Source of the DNA: Lunularia cruciata | Lineage: Eukaryota; Streptophyta; Marchantiopsida; Lunulariales; Lunulariaceae | Assembly (NCBI GenBank): GCA_948567375.1 | Contig: OX419759.1 | Coordinates: 40,773,493 to 40,837,492 of the forward strand | DNA: 64,000 nucleotides | Reading direction: 5' to 3' | In this document: piece after piece, positions 1 to 11,570 of the stretch | Layout: each line of letters starts with the position of its first letter | Numbering within the stretch: the stretch's first letter is position 1 | Made by a program: the position numbers and the translations under genes | Notes under the pieces: model-generated | Told to the model about the DNA's origin: nothing | What the model saw: only the letters and a program-made list of their open reading frames with translations | Databases searched by the model: none

Positions 1-76
1 CGGAACCGGCCTCGGACAACCCTCGCTCAGTAATATAGATGAAACCCGCAACCACAAAAGACAAAACTGTGAACAT
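1..76 (-). CDS. Possible 5' end of a membrane-anchored protein, cut by the window edge
   Basis: Reading the minus strand from an ATG at 76-74, a frame stays open to the window edge (25 codons). It encodes a strongly hydrophobic stretch (FTVLSFVVAGFIYI) followed by charged residues, as expected of a signal anchor or signal peptide at a protein N-terminus. The frame is also open upstream to about 176, so the true start is not certain. Nothing identifies the family. Base composition here is more balanced than in the retroelement regions, which fits low-copy DNA. A chance open frame is quite possible at this length. Confidence 0.15.
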   Translation of the reverse strand, partial: MFTVLSFVVAGFIYITERGLSEAGS

Positions 77-845
77 TCCACTTACCACCAAAGCACACGT
101 CGTTAGAACCCGAGAGCTTTGGAAATTGAACTGGCGGAGCTTGACTGGTTGTAGACAACATGTACACGAGGCTCTGATGAATCAAGAGTCAAGACCTGTC
201 TTTTCAGCTTGAGGCCGTGAGTGCAATGAAATCCGCGCATGGCGGAAAGACATCGCGGAAACATTGGATAAGTTTGAGATGACAGCTGCTCATGATATTA
301 GTAGCACAGCATATACAAATTCTTTAACATAACATTCAAACCAACATACACTTGAGTGTACAGTACTGTATGAAGAATAAGTCACGATATATTCAAAAGT
401 AAATCCACAACAAGAAACGTTAGGGTGACTACGGTACCTACAGTAGCTACAGGGTAGCCTGTCCGCCTCCATGCGCCACCGCCAGGAGACCGAAGGAAAG
501 ACTACTCGCGAAAAAAAGAGGATGTGGATTCTTTAACACCCAAGTCTTGGTAATTGAGCATGGCCTTGGGCTGAGGCAAACATGTGGTTCCCCTATTAGA
601 AAGCCAACAAATAAGATGAGATGGATCTCGCATGCATCAAAACTAAGCGAAATTTTAGCGTTGCTCCAGGGCAGAATGTGAAACAGTTCCAAAAGCAAAA
701 GATCCATTTACAGGTTAACGACTGCCGTCGATTCCAGACCCGATAAGTGGCAGGTAATGAATACCCAAATGTGTTAGCAAGGACATAAATCGAATTGAAG
801 CCCATGAAGCTAAAGCCAAGGGAACTAAAGACAAGCTTTTCTGAA

Positions 846-863
846 ACACACACACACACACAC
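846..863. repeat. (AC)9 microsatellite
   Basis: Nine uninterrupted AC dinucleotides, followed by a TATATA-like tract. Confidence 0.9.
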
Positions 864-893
864 TATATACTAGAATCTTAAATTATGGATGAT

Positions 894-908
894 GCTGCTG
901 CTGCTGCT
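894..908. repeat. (GCT)5 microsatellite
   Basis: Five GCT triplets. In the plus-strand frame starting at ATG 885 they would encode five alanines, but the 72-codon frame matches nothing known and I do not call it a gene. Confidence 0.85.
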
Positions 909-980
909 CTTGCCCCTTCGTGGCTTCCTGAGTGTGGCAGCAAAGCAACAACTGATATAAAAACCATCCTTATCGCTCCT

Positions 981-1065
981 TCCTTATTTATAAGCCCCCA
1001 CCCAATCTGCTTTTCCCGACCAAACCCCTCGTCTATAAATACGGACTCTCTTTCGCTCAAAAGAA
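981..1065 (+). promoter_or_regulatory. Candidate plus-strand core promoter
   Basis: Two TATA-like motifs lie in a pyrimidine-rich setting: TTATTTATAAG near 985 and TCTATAAATACGG near 1031. The second is close to the plant consensus TATAAATA and is followed about 30 bases later by a C/T-rich stretch that would suit a transcription start and 5' leader. No convincing coding region follows. A short 32-codon frame begins at an ATG near 1211. Confidence 0.3.
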
Positions 1066-1140
1066 TCTGGAATGACTTTTTCTCCTCTACCGCCGCGATA
1101 TAGGAAGGATTTCGGCCGAAATTTCGGTATCACTCATCCG

Positions 1141-1164
1141 TCTCGCGTCTCGCGTCTCGCGTCT
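1141..1164. repeat. Heptamer tandem repeat (TCTCGCG)
   Basis: A 7-base unit TCTCGCG is repeated just over three times. It is preceded by the overlapping palindromes TTCGGCCGAA (1111-1120) and CCGAAATTTCGG (1115-1126). Confidence 0.8.
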
Positions 1165-4100
1165 GGCCTTGCAACCCAAACAAACATCCTCCTCCTACAC
1201 TGTATTCTGCATGGCCGGTGGGCAAGCGACCGGGTCCACAGCTCGTGAACCGGTCTTCCCAAGATCCCGGGATCTGATCCAATTCTACACACATTCTACA
1301 GTATACTGAATTATGTAAAATTTCATTGCTCAAGATTTGCTTTCTTCGCATTCTTCTTTCCTTCCCTGTTGGCTTCCTAACTCACGTGGCACATCTTCTC
1401 TGACGGCTTTATATAATGGTAGATGACATTCTGACGCCGCCATAAACAATTCTCCCTTGCCCAGCCCAAAAGCCGATGTTTTTCCTATCAAGTGGTTGCA
1501 TGCACGTCACCAAGCTAGTTCACTTCATATATCGCGTCTCCCTCCACAGTATTGATCTACAGGCATAATCTGAATAACTAAATATTCACAACATCTCACG
1601 GCCTCGGCTCTTTTTTTTTTTCTTTTTTTTTACGTCTCTTTACAACCGTGCGAGCATATCCTAAATACCTACATCCACAAAACTTTACCTAATAATGTGT
1701 TGTGGCTAAACGTTATTACTTGAGCTTGAATGTTGTTTTTTTCCATCTTTCTGGCTGAAAATGATTGATTCAGATAGAGTCGCTCATAGAGTTACTATCG
1801 AGTGTGAGATACCATATTCTTGTCCATAATGTTCGCGTCTATCTACCTTATTCGTATAAATGTAAATCTATAAATTTCAAAATTTTGAAATTTTCATGTC
1901 CAAATGTATAATTTGACAGTAACATAGAATATTTACAAGGATGTATATTTTCTGAAGTTGTGTTATAATTGAGATTCTAGAGTCATTCTGATTAACGGTA
2001 AGTATTTAAATTGCTACATATTAAACGGTAGTTAATTATAACTTTTAGTATCTAGTAATCGATATAATATTTAACACATTGACCGTTTTTGTCCACTTAT
2101 CTTGATTTTAATAGTTCGAATCCTTGATTTCGAATAGTTATATATGTCAGGAAACGATAAAACCAACCACATAGAACATACGAAGGATAGCCGTACAAGA
2201 GAAAGACAAAGGGGTAAAATGGGGATAGGCCCCAATAGATATTATTTTTTACTAATTTTAATCTTTTCTGTTTCATATGCTTTCTATTTACTATGTTTTC
2301 TTCTAGAAGATCATCTCTAAACCTCAATCTTTCAAATGATTAATTTATCTTCACATGAATGCATTAAATTCCTAAAAATGTAATTTTTTTGCTGAAGTAC
2401 CGAATGAATTCGAGCGTAGTTTAGAGAAAACAATCTGAACTAGAATAATTCTTTTGAAACTGACATAGTGAACAATATTTCCTTCTTACCAATCCTATGT
2501 GCCTCTATACAATACATTTCACGCGAATTATGATTCACATATGAACCTGACATTAATACAGTCTTTGACCATTTGGTGTGATAATTTGACATTATCTCCT
2601 CGAATATATAACAGTTTAGCCTATTTAACGATAATGTACCGATACCCTGTGGATCTTTGTTGGTGTATCAATACCCTGTGGATTGGTGGAAGAATTATCC
2701 AGAGCTTTCGGTCTGCTAAAGAGGGACTAGAAACCCACCAAACACCTCATGGGCATCCATTCCCAGCGCCGGAGAAGAAGGCCCCGTACGAATATTAGCT
2801 AGCGTGGGCACGTCCTCGGTGAATAATGTATATCTCTTGCAGTACGAGATCCATGACTATACACCCGAGCTCGTATATTATTCATCATGTTTCAGATGTT
2901 TCAGATGTTAACTTGGCCCTATCTCGGCATGTGTATCTCCTCTAACAAACATATCCATTACTCCTACTGAAAGTCGATAAGGTTTTCTTTCTCCCGCCAC
3001 GTGTTAAAACGTCCTTTTGCAGGTTTTGAAACCTTCTGTTGTTGTTCATCTCTTACTCCATGAAAGATGCCAGGATGAACGATTGAATTGACATCAACTC
3101 AAAAGGGCAGGCATATCCCCAGCACCTTTGATACATTGAAGACGTTTATACTTCTCCCGCAGTAACTGACTCAAACGTGATGGGAAGTGAGCTCGTTGTA
3201 GTTGTTTGTTGTTACTATAGGTTTATTAGACAAGTCGTAGACGTACTAGTAGATAAGAGCATGACATAATGTCTCCTGACTTGAGGAGAGTGGAATTACC
3301 TACATAAGGTTAGAGTTCGAGCAGGGCCCGGGCCACTCGTGTTAGAGTAAAGGCGGTCCTATGTACAGGAGGCACGTAGATGAGTCAGATGGGTGGTGGC
3401 ATGCATGGCCCTGGAGGATATAAGATCATGAAAGCTGAAATAGTGGGACCAACTGCTGCAGCTCATGTATCTCTCACCATGTGCCGTCACTGCCGTGCGA
3501 CTCTCCTCGATCTTCTCGTTCGACCTTTCTCTAAGCTTCAGCTTGCATAACCCAGCCGATACATATCTCCAGTTGAATTTTCAAAACAGTAGTAGGACGT
3601 TATCCATAGACTACTGCACTTACGTCCTCCTTCCTCAGTGCATCTAAAGTCCAAGACAAAGATATTTCCTTCTGCCGGGAGGAAAGAAGGACTTGGCCGG
3701 ACGTCTATTCGATCATGTCTGTATCACCATGTCCCGTGCAGAGAACCTGGGTTCTGCGGTACGTCCGTCATTCAACCCAGCTCATAACAGACTAAAATCA
3801 AGCACCGACCGTACGACAACATCATCCACCTGGGTTATAAAAGTCTTCTAGAAACATCAATGTTAGCTCCTTGAGCTTCTTAGATTCTGCTGAATTTTTT
3901 TTCATTATCATTGGGATTTCTACAAACCATGTCATGTCTAGAAGCTGATGTAGTGCAGGTAGAGGGGAGCACGCAACCCATCAGTCTGGTAAACAGGCGT
4001 TAACTTCGAAGGTCACATGATTCAAAGAATGGAAAAAGGAGGTTCTTAAAATTTTAAACAGAAAACACGTAGTTCTTATGAGCTAGGATCCAGTCGAATG

Positions 4101-5000
4101 CGGCTTTGAACGTGTTACGTAATACGACTCACGTCTGATAGACAATAAAGTGCTTATCGAGATGCTGGAATCCGAAACGGTCTGGGGATGGCTCCAATCT
4201 TTAAGGGGAGAATTTGTTCTGTACTTAATGATAGCACCTTTTTCAGTCGTGCAACGTATGATCTCCTCCTCATTTTTAATCTTGCACGCGGCAATATCAA
4301 ACTAGATTCGGTGAGTGTTCACTCTAGTTTGATTCAACACTCGGCGAATCGATGCTTTACACTAGTTTTATGGAGTGGTCTCTATCTACCCCTTCTTAAA
4401 CTGCATGCTGATAAAGTCTTAATCTCCAATTAAGGGTCTGCGTAAGTGTTTTTCTCTTAAGATATGTAATCACAAATGGTACCGGACAGAATTTCATACT
4501 TTATAATCAATTCCGAAACCTCCTCACGTTGGCCCAAGGAGTAAGATTTCGTGAATTTTATTCACGACATGAATTTGACTTGGATTTGTCTTTCTCTCGA
4601 ACAACAAGTATTCAAGTCTTCGCACGTTTCTCACTTTCATACCTTTTCCTTAAAGCCGTGATCAAAAGGACTCCACGCTTTTTAGCTGTCTTGACAGGAG
4701 GTTGCTCTGAATTGATTCCAAATAATTATAAGTAAGAAAGATAACTGCCTATTGATCCCGGAGACTGCACTACAAGGGAACAATGCCATGTTCATGATAG
4801 AAAGTCAAATTCACCAAAAGCGGGAAAGTTGAGCTCTGCATGCCGTGACGTATTCGTTGTGTCAGTTCCTTGTTCTGCAAGTCCATGAATTGCAGCTAAC
4901 TGGAATGGCAAATCGCTCAGAGTCATGATACAGATAACAGCTCTTAGTAAGCTCAAGGGTTTGGTCCATATCATTCTAAACTAGATGAACCTCCCGAAAT
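1165..5000. other. Low-copy sequence, no gene recognised
   Basis: Short frames near 2499, 3465, 4188 and 4529 have no recognisable domain or codon pattern. Minor structure: a perfect 14-base palindrome AGATCCCGGGATCT at 1262-1275, a broken T tract near 1611-1632, the motif ATACCCTGTGGAT twice near 2642 and 2671, and GTTTCAGAT twice near 2888. No retroelement family seen elsewhere in the window is evident. Confidence 0.4.
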
Positions 5001-7692
5001 ACCTCAAAAGAAGTTGTTCCACACATGTACTGCTATGTACTGGCAATTGCATTGCAAAATAATTTAAACCTACCAGTGTGATTAGACACAAATATAAATC
5101 CCTAATTTAGGCAAACTATGTGCAAACTATATTGACCTATGGATAGTGATAATTATATAATTTACTTAGTGATATAATTTTTCTTATTCTAAATCAAGTC
5201 CAAAACGTTCCTTTAAAATTTTTTAAGATCTTTTCAGAATATTAATATTTTATTATTTAATAATATTTTAAACCAATATTTGAAAAATAATATCAAGTCA
5301 TCTATTTCATATAAAGTAAGTGTAGATACATATATTAAGAATGAGCATATTTTCTTCAGAGCTTTAATTTTTAAAGCTAAAAAGTTTTAATAGCCTAGTA
5401 AGTGAGAATTCATTTAACCTCCCCTTTCTAAAACAATTAGTCTTCTTGTAACTTCTTGTTTTTCATTTAATTTTTTATATATTCTCATTCTTTGGGAAAA
5501 GACTATCTGGTTCTTTTTTCCAGATTCTTTTTTATGACGGTTAATCTTTGTTTTTATTTCATCAAGCATCAAGCTTGGATAACTTGAGTATACTATATTT
5601 AGATTATATATACATATTGTATTATTAATATATTACATTACCCAATACCAACAACATTTATGAGTTAAAGAAAAATAAAATTCAAGCTTTATTGAAAGAG
5701 AATTAAATTTAAAAGGAATAAGCTAATTTTAAATAGAAAATAGTCCATCTATTGTCCTAACAGTTGATAGTAAAGACTAACTTTCCAATCCAAATAGAAT
5801 CAGTAAGCCAAAAATATTACCTTAAAAGGGAGAAGAAATAATTTGACTAGAAAAATTTCACTATTATCTATTATTTAATGCTTATAAAACCATGCTAAAA
5901 TTCTAGCAAATTTTTGGCTGATCTATTTCATTTTATTTTGAAGGTAAATGGACTATCTATGAAAGTTAATTTTCTTGTGTTTCATTCTTAAGGCTTTAGT
6001 CAACAGATATTGTTTTGTGATATCCATCTTTAAAACTTTGGGTGAAAGGATAAAATCCTTTTCAACTCTAAGTATTTGTTTATGATCTCTTGTCTAGTAC
6101 CACTGGATATAAATAAGAATCACTCGCTTGGATAAATTTCTTCAACATATTCCATAACTTATATTCTTGATAAATTCAAGGATTCACATCACAAATTAAA
6201 ATTTTCATAACAGATAATGAATATCATCTTTTTCTTTATGAATCTTTTTTATCGGTTTTTATCTTTTTTTAAATGAATCTTTTTTATCGGTTTGAAAGAT
6301 TATAAGATAGACAGAACCAGACTTTGGGACATGATTTACGTTTTTGGGTAGAGTATAGAGTTATTTCTGGGAAAGAAATAACTCACTAACTTTACGATTG
6401 TACTTGATGAATATAGGTCTACATATTGCTCATTTTTCAACCATCTATTGTAGTACATATATGTCTAGTGCATTTGCTCTAGAATCAAATAGAGTTCAAG
6501 TTGGAAATTCCCACAATGGATAATAAAAATTTAATGTACTTTTTGATAGGCATGTAGAAATCATGGGACCAAATGATAACATCCAAATTATATAAACATA
6601 ACCTTAAGAAATGGAGAAAAGAATATCTCTTTGTTCACATATAGCTCCCAACAACGTCCTTTTTGCAAGATCTCATTGATCTCTTTGATACAATTTTTCA
6701 TTGTAGAACATGCATAGGAAGATTTGAAGAGAAGTGTAATTATTTTTCATGTCAACAAATTAACAATGGTAATAAAATCTTGTACTTGCTTTTTCACTTC
6801 AAGATCTTGATATATGCTTCTATAATATGACTTCTTATGGTAGTGATTGACATTTCAAAATGTTAAACTTATCTAGAAAATCTAAAAATAGTTATTTAGA
6901 CTCCCAAGACATAGAACTAATTAAAAATTCTCTTATGAAATAAATAATCTACATGGTAGTGCATATCACTAGAATACAAAAAATTATTATAATTATTTTT
7001 ACCATCTTCAACAAGATATTTAAAAAAATTTCAATCTTTTAGAAATGATGAGTAAACTAAATATATGAGTACAAGTGATAATTTTGAGATGATTTTCTAG
7101 ATATATTTTTATGCACTACAAGGTCTATATATCTTAATTTCAGATAGTCTATAAATTAAATTCTAGAATCTTGTTTTTCTCATAAATGTTTAAAATTAGA
7201 AATGCAATCTAACTACTTTGAATCTTAATTTAATATTGAAATCAACCTTAGCCTTTTTATGTCTTTCTTTTGGATGTCATTTCTTTTGCACACTTTGTCA
7301 AGCGTCATTGTGGCATATATATCTTAAACATTACTTCAATGCATCAAAGATATTCTCTCATATGAGAGACTTAATGGACAAAGAAGAATATTGAGAATGA
7401 AAGCAAAAACAGAAGTCTACCATAGTGGAATGAAAGTCCTCTTAGTAACTTTCTCTTTTCTAAACGGTTTGAATTCCATGGAATCTCCAATAATACCATC
7501 ACATCATGTACTTTGATCTCTAACATAGGTCAATAATAGTAGGATCTAACATATAGAAGGAATGCATTTGGTTGAAAAAGACAAGCTAGTGGGAGGAATA
7601 ACAACTTTAGAATGTCATCCTAGAGTCAAACTTCTAAAACTTGTTTCTAAGCATCAAAACCAAGAGAATCCACCTTTGACATATCTAGGATG
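5001..7692. other. AT-rich degraded sequence, no gene recognised
   Basis: Dense stops in all frames and long A/T runs. A direct repeat ATGAATCTTTTTTATCGGTTT occurs near 6238 and again near 6273. I looked for Copia or Gypsy pol motifs on both strands and could not support any. It borders the LTR of element A at its right end and may be an older repeat degraded past recognition. Confidence 0.35.
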
Positions 7693-8175
7693 TGTATAAA
7701 AGACAAAGGAGAGAAATAAGAGAATGAAAGATCTGAATGGAAAGTCGCATTGTAAATTATGAATACTTAGCTTGAGCTTGGGCATTCATATTTATAGCAA
7801 AAAAATACAAGGCACTTGAGAAGCTTCAAAAGAAGCTTCCCTCTTGAAGCCGGTATCTTGAGGTGCAAGCCAAGCTACTTGAGAAGCTGCCAAGGAAGCT
7901 TCCTTCTATAAGCCACCTACTTGCTAAGTTAAGCTAAACTAGCAGTTAACTTGATGTGCAAGTTACCCATCCTTGGAAGGTACCTAGAAGCTTATCACCT
8001 CAAAGCTTTCCTAGGTGCTTCCAAGATATTCTACCACTAAGCTTCTTAGATACTTCTAGTGTATTCTTAGCATTCATATGTTATGCTAGTTGTTTCCCAT
8101 TTTTGCTATATATAGCTAATATTACTAACTCCTTAGCTTCTACTGACTCTTTTGCTAACTCCATGTTATTATGTA
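7693..8175 (-). repeat. 3' LTR of element A
   Basis: It shares long blocks with the sequences at 27919-28252, 45512-45829, 48520-48869 and 60372-60786, including the motif GAGAAATAAGAGAATG and repeated AAGCTTC words. On the minus strand it is preceded by a G-rich purine tract and ends near TATACA. It is about 483 bases long, the fullest copy in the window. The five bases outside the left end are GGATG, but the matching duplication at the 5' side is lost because that LTR is truncated. Confidence 0.75.
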
Positions 8176-8187
8176 TTCCCCCACCGC
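8176..8187 (-). other. Polypurine tract of element A
   Basis: On the minus strand the sequence GGTGGGGGAA lies directly upstream of the 3' LTR, the expected place for the plus-strand DNA primer of an LTR retrotransposon. Element F has a purine tract in the equivalent place (29449-29460). Confidence 0.55.
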
Positions 8188-8400
8188 TACTTATTTATGT
8201 CCTTGTTGCTATGGACTCTTCAAATTCTTGGATAGCCCCTTGTGAATTTTGAAGATGAAAAAGAAGACTCCCATGTGGCATCCTGAAGAGGATACACTTT
8301 CCTAAAGATCTTATACTCAATGTGTTGTTGTTGGCCATGTTGGATTTGATGACGGGCAAGTATATGATAACCTCATATTCTTCATGATTATTAATAGAGA

Positions 8401-8630
8401 TTGGATATGAGTAAGGAAAGAAGATGGGTTAAAAAAAGGATTCTAACTTGGAGATATGTAATACAAGGTGGTTCTTCATGTGACTATAAAGAGCAAGTTT
8501 GTAAGTGACAAGAGGAATGATCTGAAGAGTAGCAAAGGGTCTGATCTAATTAGGAGCAAGTTTACAAACTTGGGTGTTGTGAGGAAGAGGAGATTGGAGG
8601 AGGAAGAGGTTGGATATAAATAAGGAAAGA
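8401..8630 (+). repeat. 209-base tandem duplication in element A (second unit split by element C)
   Basis: The words TTGGATATGAGTAAGGAAAG (8401) and TTGGATATAAATAAGGAAAG (8610) start two successive units. The second unit is interrupted at 8630 by element C and continues at 18890, where the first unit's text (AAGATGGGTTA and following) reappears. The comparison proves the insertion boundary to the base. Confidence 0.75.
8626..8630. other. Target site duplication of element C, left copy
   Basis: AAAGA stands here and again at 18885-18889. The undisturbed sequence GGAAAGAAGATGGG is preserved at 8415-8428 in the first unit of the host tandem repeat, which shows that the duplication is real and 5 bases long, as expected for Ty3/gypsy integration. 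Confidence 0.8.
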
Positions 8631-9084
8631 TGTCATGCCATTTGTAGTGTCGCATCTAGATTGCTCAGACACTAGAATTGCAGTGATTGTAGTAAGAGGT
8701 ATTTCAGCACTCACTTACAAATTACTTTTTGACGGTCAGATTTTGTGTTTGGGGTATTGACTTCATGGTGGGGCCCATCATCACTTTGCACCATTTGCAT
8801 TGTCGAGTGTGCCGTAAGTGGGACTGTTAGGGTTCCAAACCTAGCTCGAGTCCAGGAGTATACTTTTGAAGTGCAGCTCCAAAGGGCTCACTTCTCTTAT
8901 GTTGAGCCTTCGAGTTCCTAGCTATGGTGGACAGAGGCCAATGAGAGTCACTTGGATTCTCTTAGCTAGAGTGGGTGTGGCTTGACTGTAATTAGTGCAC
9001 AGTTGTTGGCAGTTTATAGAGTGATAGATCAAGTACTGATTTGAATTGAGTTGATTTGAGAGTAGTAAACAATTTGATAACATC
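8631..9084 (+). repeat. 5' LTR of element C
   Basis: It begins TGTCATGCC and ends GATAACA, directly followed by TCAGAGAAG. The homologous LTR of element D (37177-37613) has the same junction, so the right boundary is that of the family. Two further copies lie in tandem at the 3' end of C. No standard TGG-initial primer site follows; only ATCAGAG, shared with the initiator Met tRNA complement, spans the junction. Confidence 0.8.
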
Positions 9085-10337
9085 AGAGAAGTGAAGTCAG
9101 GGGGAAATTGGGTGCAAAAACTATGAGTGTTGGTGGTATCTCCAAGCTCGGTGGATTCTTGGTAGCTCAATCTAAGTTCATTTTTTCTTTGGTGTGCAAA
9201 AGCTCATTGCTTGATGTAGATTTGGCAGTAAGGCAGATGGTGTGCAGAAGCAGTGGCCATTTTTTGAGCAAAGAAGAAGCAAATTTTGAGTGAAGAGTTA
9301 GTGGGGGATTTGGCGGTCAGCCAACTTTAGGGTTATGTCAGATTTTGCTAGAGTTTATGTCAAATTTTGGCCAAATTTGGAGGAGTTTTGCTGGTTGGCC
9401 AGATTTAGAAAAGTTTCACAGATTTGGAGGAGTGTTTCCAAATTTAGAGAGGCATAGGGCTATGGGCTATAAGAGGCTACAAAGGCTTAAAAGGGCCAGC
9501 TTGTTGGCATGAGGGTAATTAGTTTAGAGTAGATCTTGGTCATTGTTTGGCAAAATTTGCCCATCTTGCTAGATTGTGCGCAATAGGGTTTGACCCCTAG
9601 ATCTCTTGTTCCTAGATTGGTGCCCTAGCCAATTGGTCCACCCTCACTTGATGTCTTAATGATTGTGCCACTGTTATCTATACACTTGTAGCTTTGGCTA
9701 GGAGAGGTAGTTTGATCCCATTCTTGGTGATCTTGGTAGCTTAGGACATAGATTCAAATTTCTCTTATATCAAATGGCAAATGGTGGCAGAGTTAGTTCC
9801 ATGTTGCTTTATGAGATGGAGCATTTTGGTTTAGATTCTTGTGATTGGACCCCCTCCATTCTCTACTTCTTGTATGTGCACCACATTTTTGTGAGGTGCC
9901 TTGAATTTAGAGCGTTGGTGCTCAAGTGTGCTCTCAATAGTGAGGTTGGAGCAATGACCAATCAAACTACCTTTTTGACCAGTGAAGTAGGAAGTGATGA
10001 CCTGTAGACCGTGAGAGTGCGTGTTGTGATGGCAGGTTACAGATCACCTTTTCCTCTAGTGTAATGATCTCAATTAAAATTTACATTAGCGGGTGGTGTT
10101 CTGTGGGTATTGGCACTTGGTGGTGCTCAGTTGGTGTTAGCACTTGGTGGTGTTTGCAGTTGGTGGAGTACTTGCGGTTGAGGTTTTTGGTTGCATTTGG
10201 TAGTTCCAGTTTGTGGTTGCAGTTGCGGTTACTTTGTCATGAAGGAGTTATTTGGGGATTCTAGAGAAGTTAGCTTTGTAGTTTGTAGTGGGTTTACTCG
10301 GAGTGGCACTTGGTATCATCCTGCATCTTAGGTCCCA
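9085..10337 (+). other. 5' leader of element C
   Basis: No convincing coding region. It contains repeats of AGATTTGGAGGAG-like words near 9370-9440 and, on the opposite strand, a tRNA-like box pair listed separately. The same leader with the same landmarks is present in element D (about 35871-37176, minus strand). Confidence 0.55.
9585..9644 (-). other. tRNA-like (SINE-like) Pol III box pair in the leader of C
   Basis: On the minus strand, a D-arm/A-box-like segment (CCAATTGGCTAGGGCACC) is followed about 20 bases later by a B-box/T-arm-like segment (GGGGTCAAACCCT). The order and spacing resemble a tRNA body, as in tRNA-derived SINEs. The same structure is found antisense to element D at 36480-36540. 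No full cloverleaf with a clear acceptor stem could be drawn, so I do not call a tRNA gene. Confidence 0.35.
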
Positions 10338-11570
10338 ATGAGGGAGGAGATTGACTCTGAGTTGGAGTTTGACACAGGTGCTAATTTAGTTGGGAGTGTA
10401 CTTGGCGTGTCTGCACCATTTTTGTGGGATATGGACAAGATTTATGGGGCCTCCCAAGGCCCTAGGCGTTATTCTGGTACAATGTGTACCATTGAGTTGG
10501 ATGACTTCATCCATGAGTTTGATAGTTGGTGTGATCTGCAAAACATGCAAAACCCGACTTTGTTTACACCCTTCATGGCATGGAAGGGGTTGTTTTAACA
10601 CTTAGAGGGTCTACCAATGGATGACTACCATGAGTTCAAGAGAGCTTATTTGGAGGAGATTGAGTTATGGAGACAATATTGGTCTCCAAACTATGTCTCT
10701 ATTAGTTCAGGCTCGATTGTTAAGAGTAGATCGGCAATATCCATGAGTTCTAGCTTGAGAACTATTGGTGGAGCTAGTGGAGGTGCACTAGCTTGACATA
10801 GTGTTACCACGAGTGGAGGTACTACCGTAGGAGGTAGTGTGGTATCGGGGTTTAACCCCATGGTGGAGTTCTTCTAGTGTTTGAGGTAAAACTACCAAGG
10901 AGTATGGATTGACAAGTTGAGGAGCTTGCAAGAGTTCCATTGGAAGGCTGGAGAGAGCTTATGCGAGGCATACAATTGCATGAGGCAGCTGATCAGATTC
11001 ACTCAAGGAGTTACTGAGGCCCAAGTAGTCTAATTTTGGTATGGGATATTGGACAAGGAGTTGCGACGTAGAGTTCGTGACCTTATGTTATTACAAGCTA
11101 CTTCACCTACTTTGGCAGTGGTCTTTGGTTTGGCTAAGTGTATTGAGCTCAACATGGTGGAGGAGAGGGTGGTGAGATCAGGATTTGGTAGGGAGACCTC
11201 ATCCATAGTTGTTACTTCTTCTAGAGTGCAGCAGAGTGCACCTCGCCTTGTTGGTTTTCAAGTATAGGGTAGACAGCCTAGATCCTATGGAGCGAGTGGA
11301 GGGCCTAGTAGAGCTAGACCCTTTCCTTCCTTTTCAGATCAACAGTAGCCAGTGAGTGGTAGTGTTGCTTGTTGGACTTGTAGTAGACCTCACCATAGGA
11401 GAGAGTGTACTTAGGGTAGCAGACTTGATACCTCTAGTGCATCAAAGCCAACATAGAGGTAGTGTGAGCATTACCATAGTTTTGGTCATACTAGTGACCG
11501 TTGCTTTGACTTACACCCAAAGTTACGAAATGGTAGGGCTGCTATAGCAGGTAGTAGAGGAGCTCTAGTT
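10338..11570 (+). pseudogene. gag: gag of element C
   Basis: Fragments in several frames form a gag: 10338-10598 (IELDDFIHEFD segment), 10890-11267 (capsid-like, helical, with conserved Trp and charged residues), then two nucleocapsid zinc knuckles. The first is near 11371-11412 (CWTC, His pair, final Cys). The second is near 11467-11510 (Cys, His and final Cys in CX2CX4HX4C spacing, the second Cys changed to Tyr). D has the second knuckle intact. Gag would package the RNA and form the particle. Stops and frameshifts make it non-functional. Confidence 0.7.

Larger units (their letters stand above)
77..980. other. Low-copy sequence without recognisable gene
   Basis: No open frame here resembles a known protein and none is long. 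Composition is mixed and no copy of the retroelement families found elsewhere is visible. It includes two short microsatellites listed separately. It could be the upstream region of the possible minus-strand gene at the left edge. Confidence 0.4.
8200..8630 (+). pseudogene. Conserved frame antisense to element A, first part
   Basis: This decayed frame runs on the plus strand, opposite to element A, between its polypurine tract and element C. The residues around 8280-8360 (IHFPKDLILNVL type) match the minus-strand frame at 28980-29450, which sits in the same place relative to the LTR of fragment F. It resumes after element C at 18890. Some plant gypsy lineages carry antisense frames between integrase and 3' LTR; whether this is related is unknown. 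I do not recognise the protein family. It contains stops and is not functional. Confidence 0.4.

Noticed and set aside
2097-4974. Short open frames of 60-100 codons in the left region
   Set aside because: No domain, no codon pattern and no similarity between them; expected by chance.
5001-7692. A Copia pol on the minus strand
   Set aside because: I could not find integrase or RT motifs in any frame; composition alone is not evidence.
7956-8252. A 98-codon plus-strand frame as a gene
   Set aside because: Most of it lies within the A-family LTR, repeated at four other places; only its end touches the antisense frame.
9585-9644. A genuine tRNA gene
   Set aside because: No complete acceptor stem or consistent anticodon arm could be formed.
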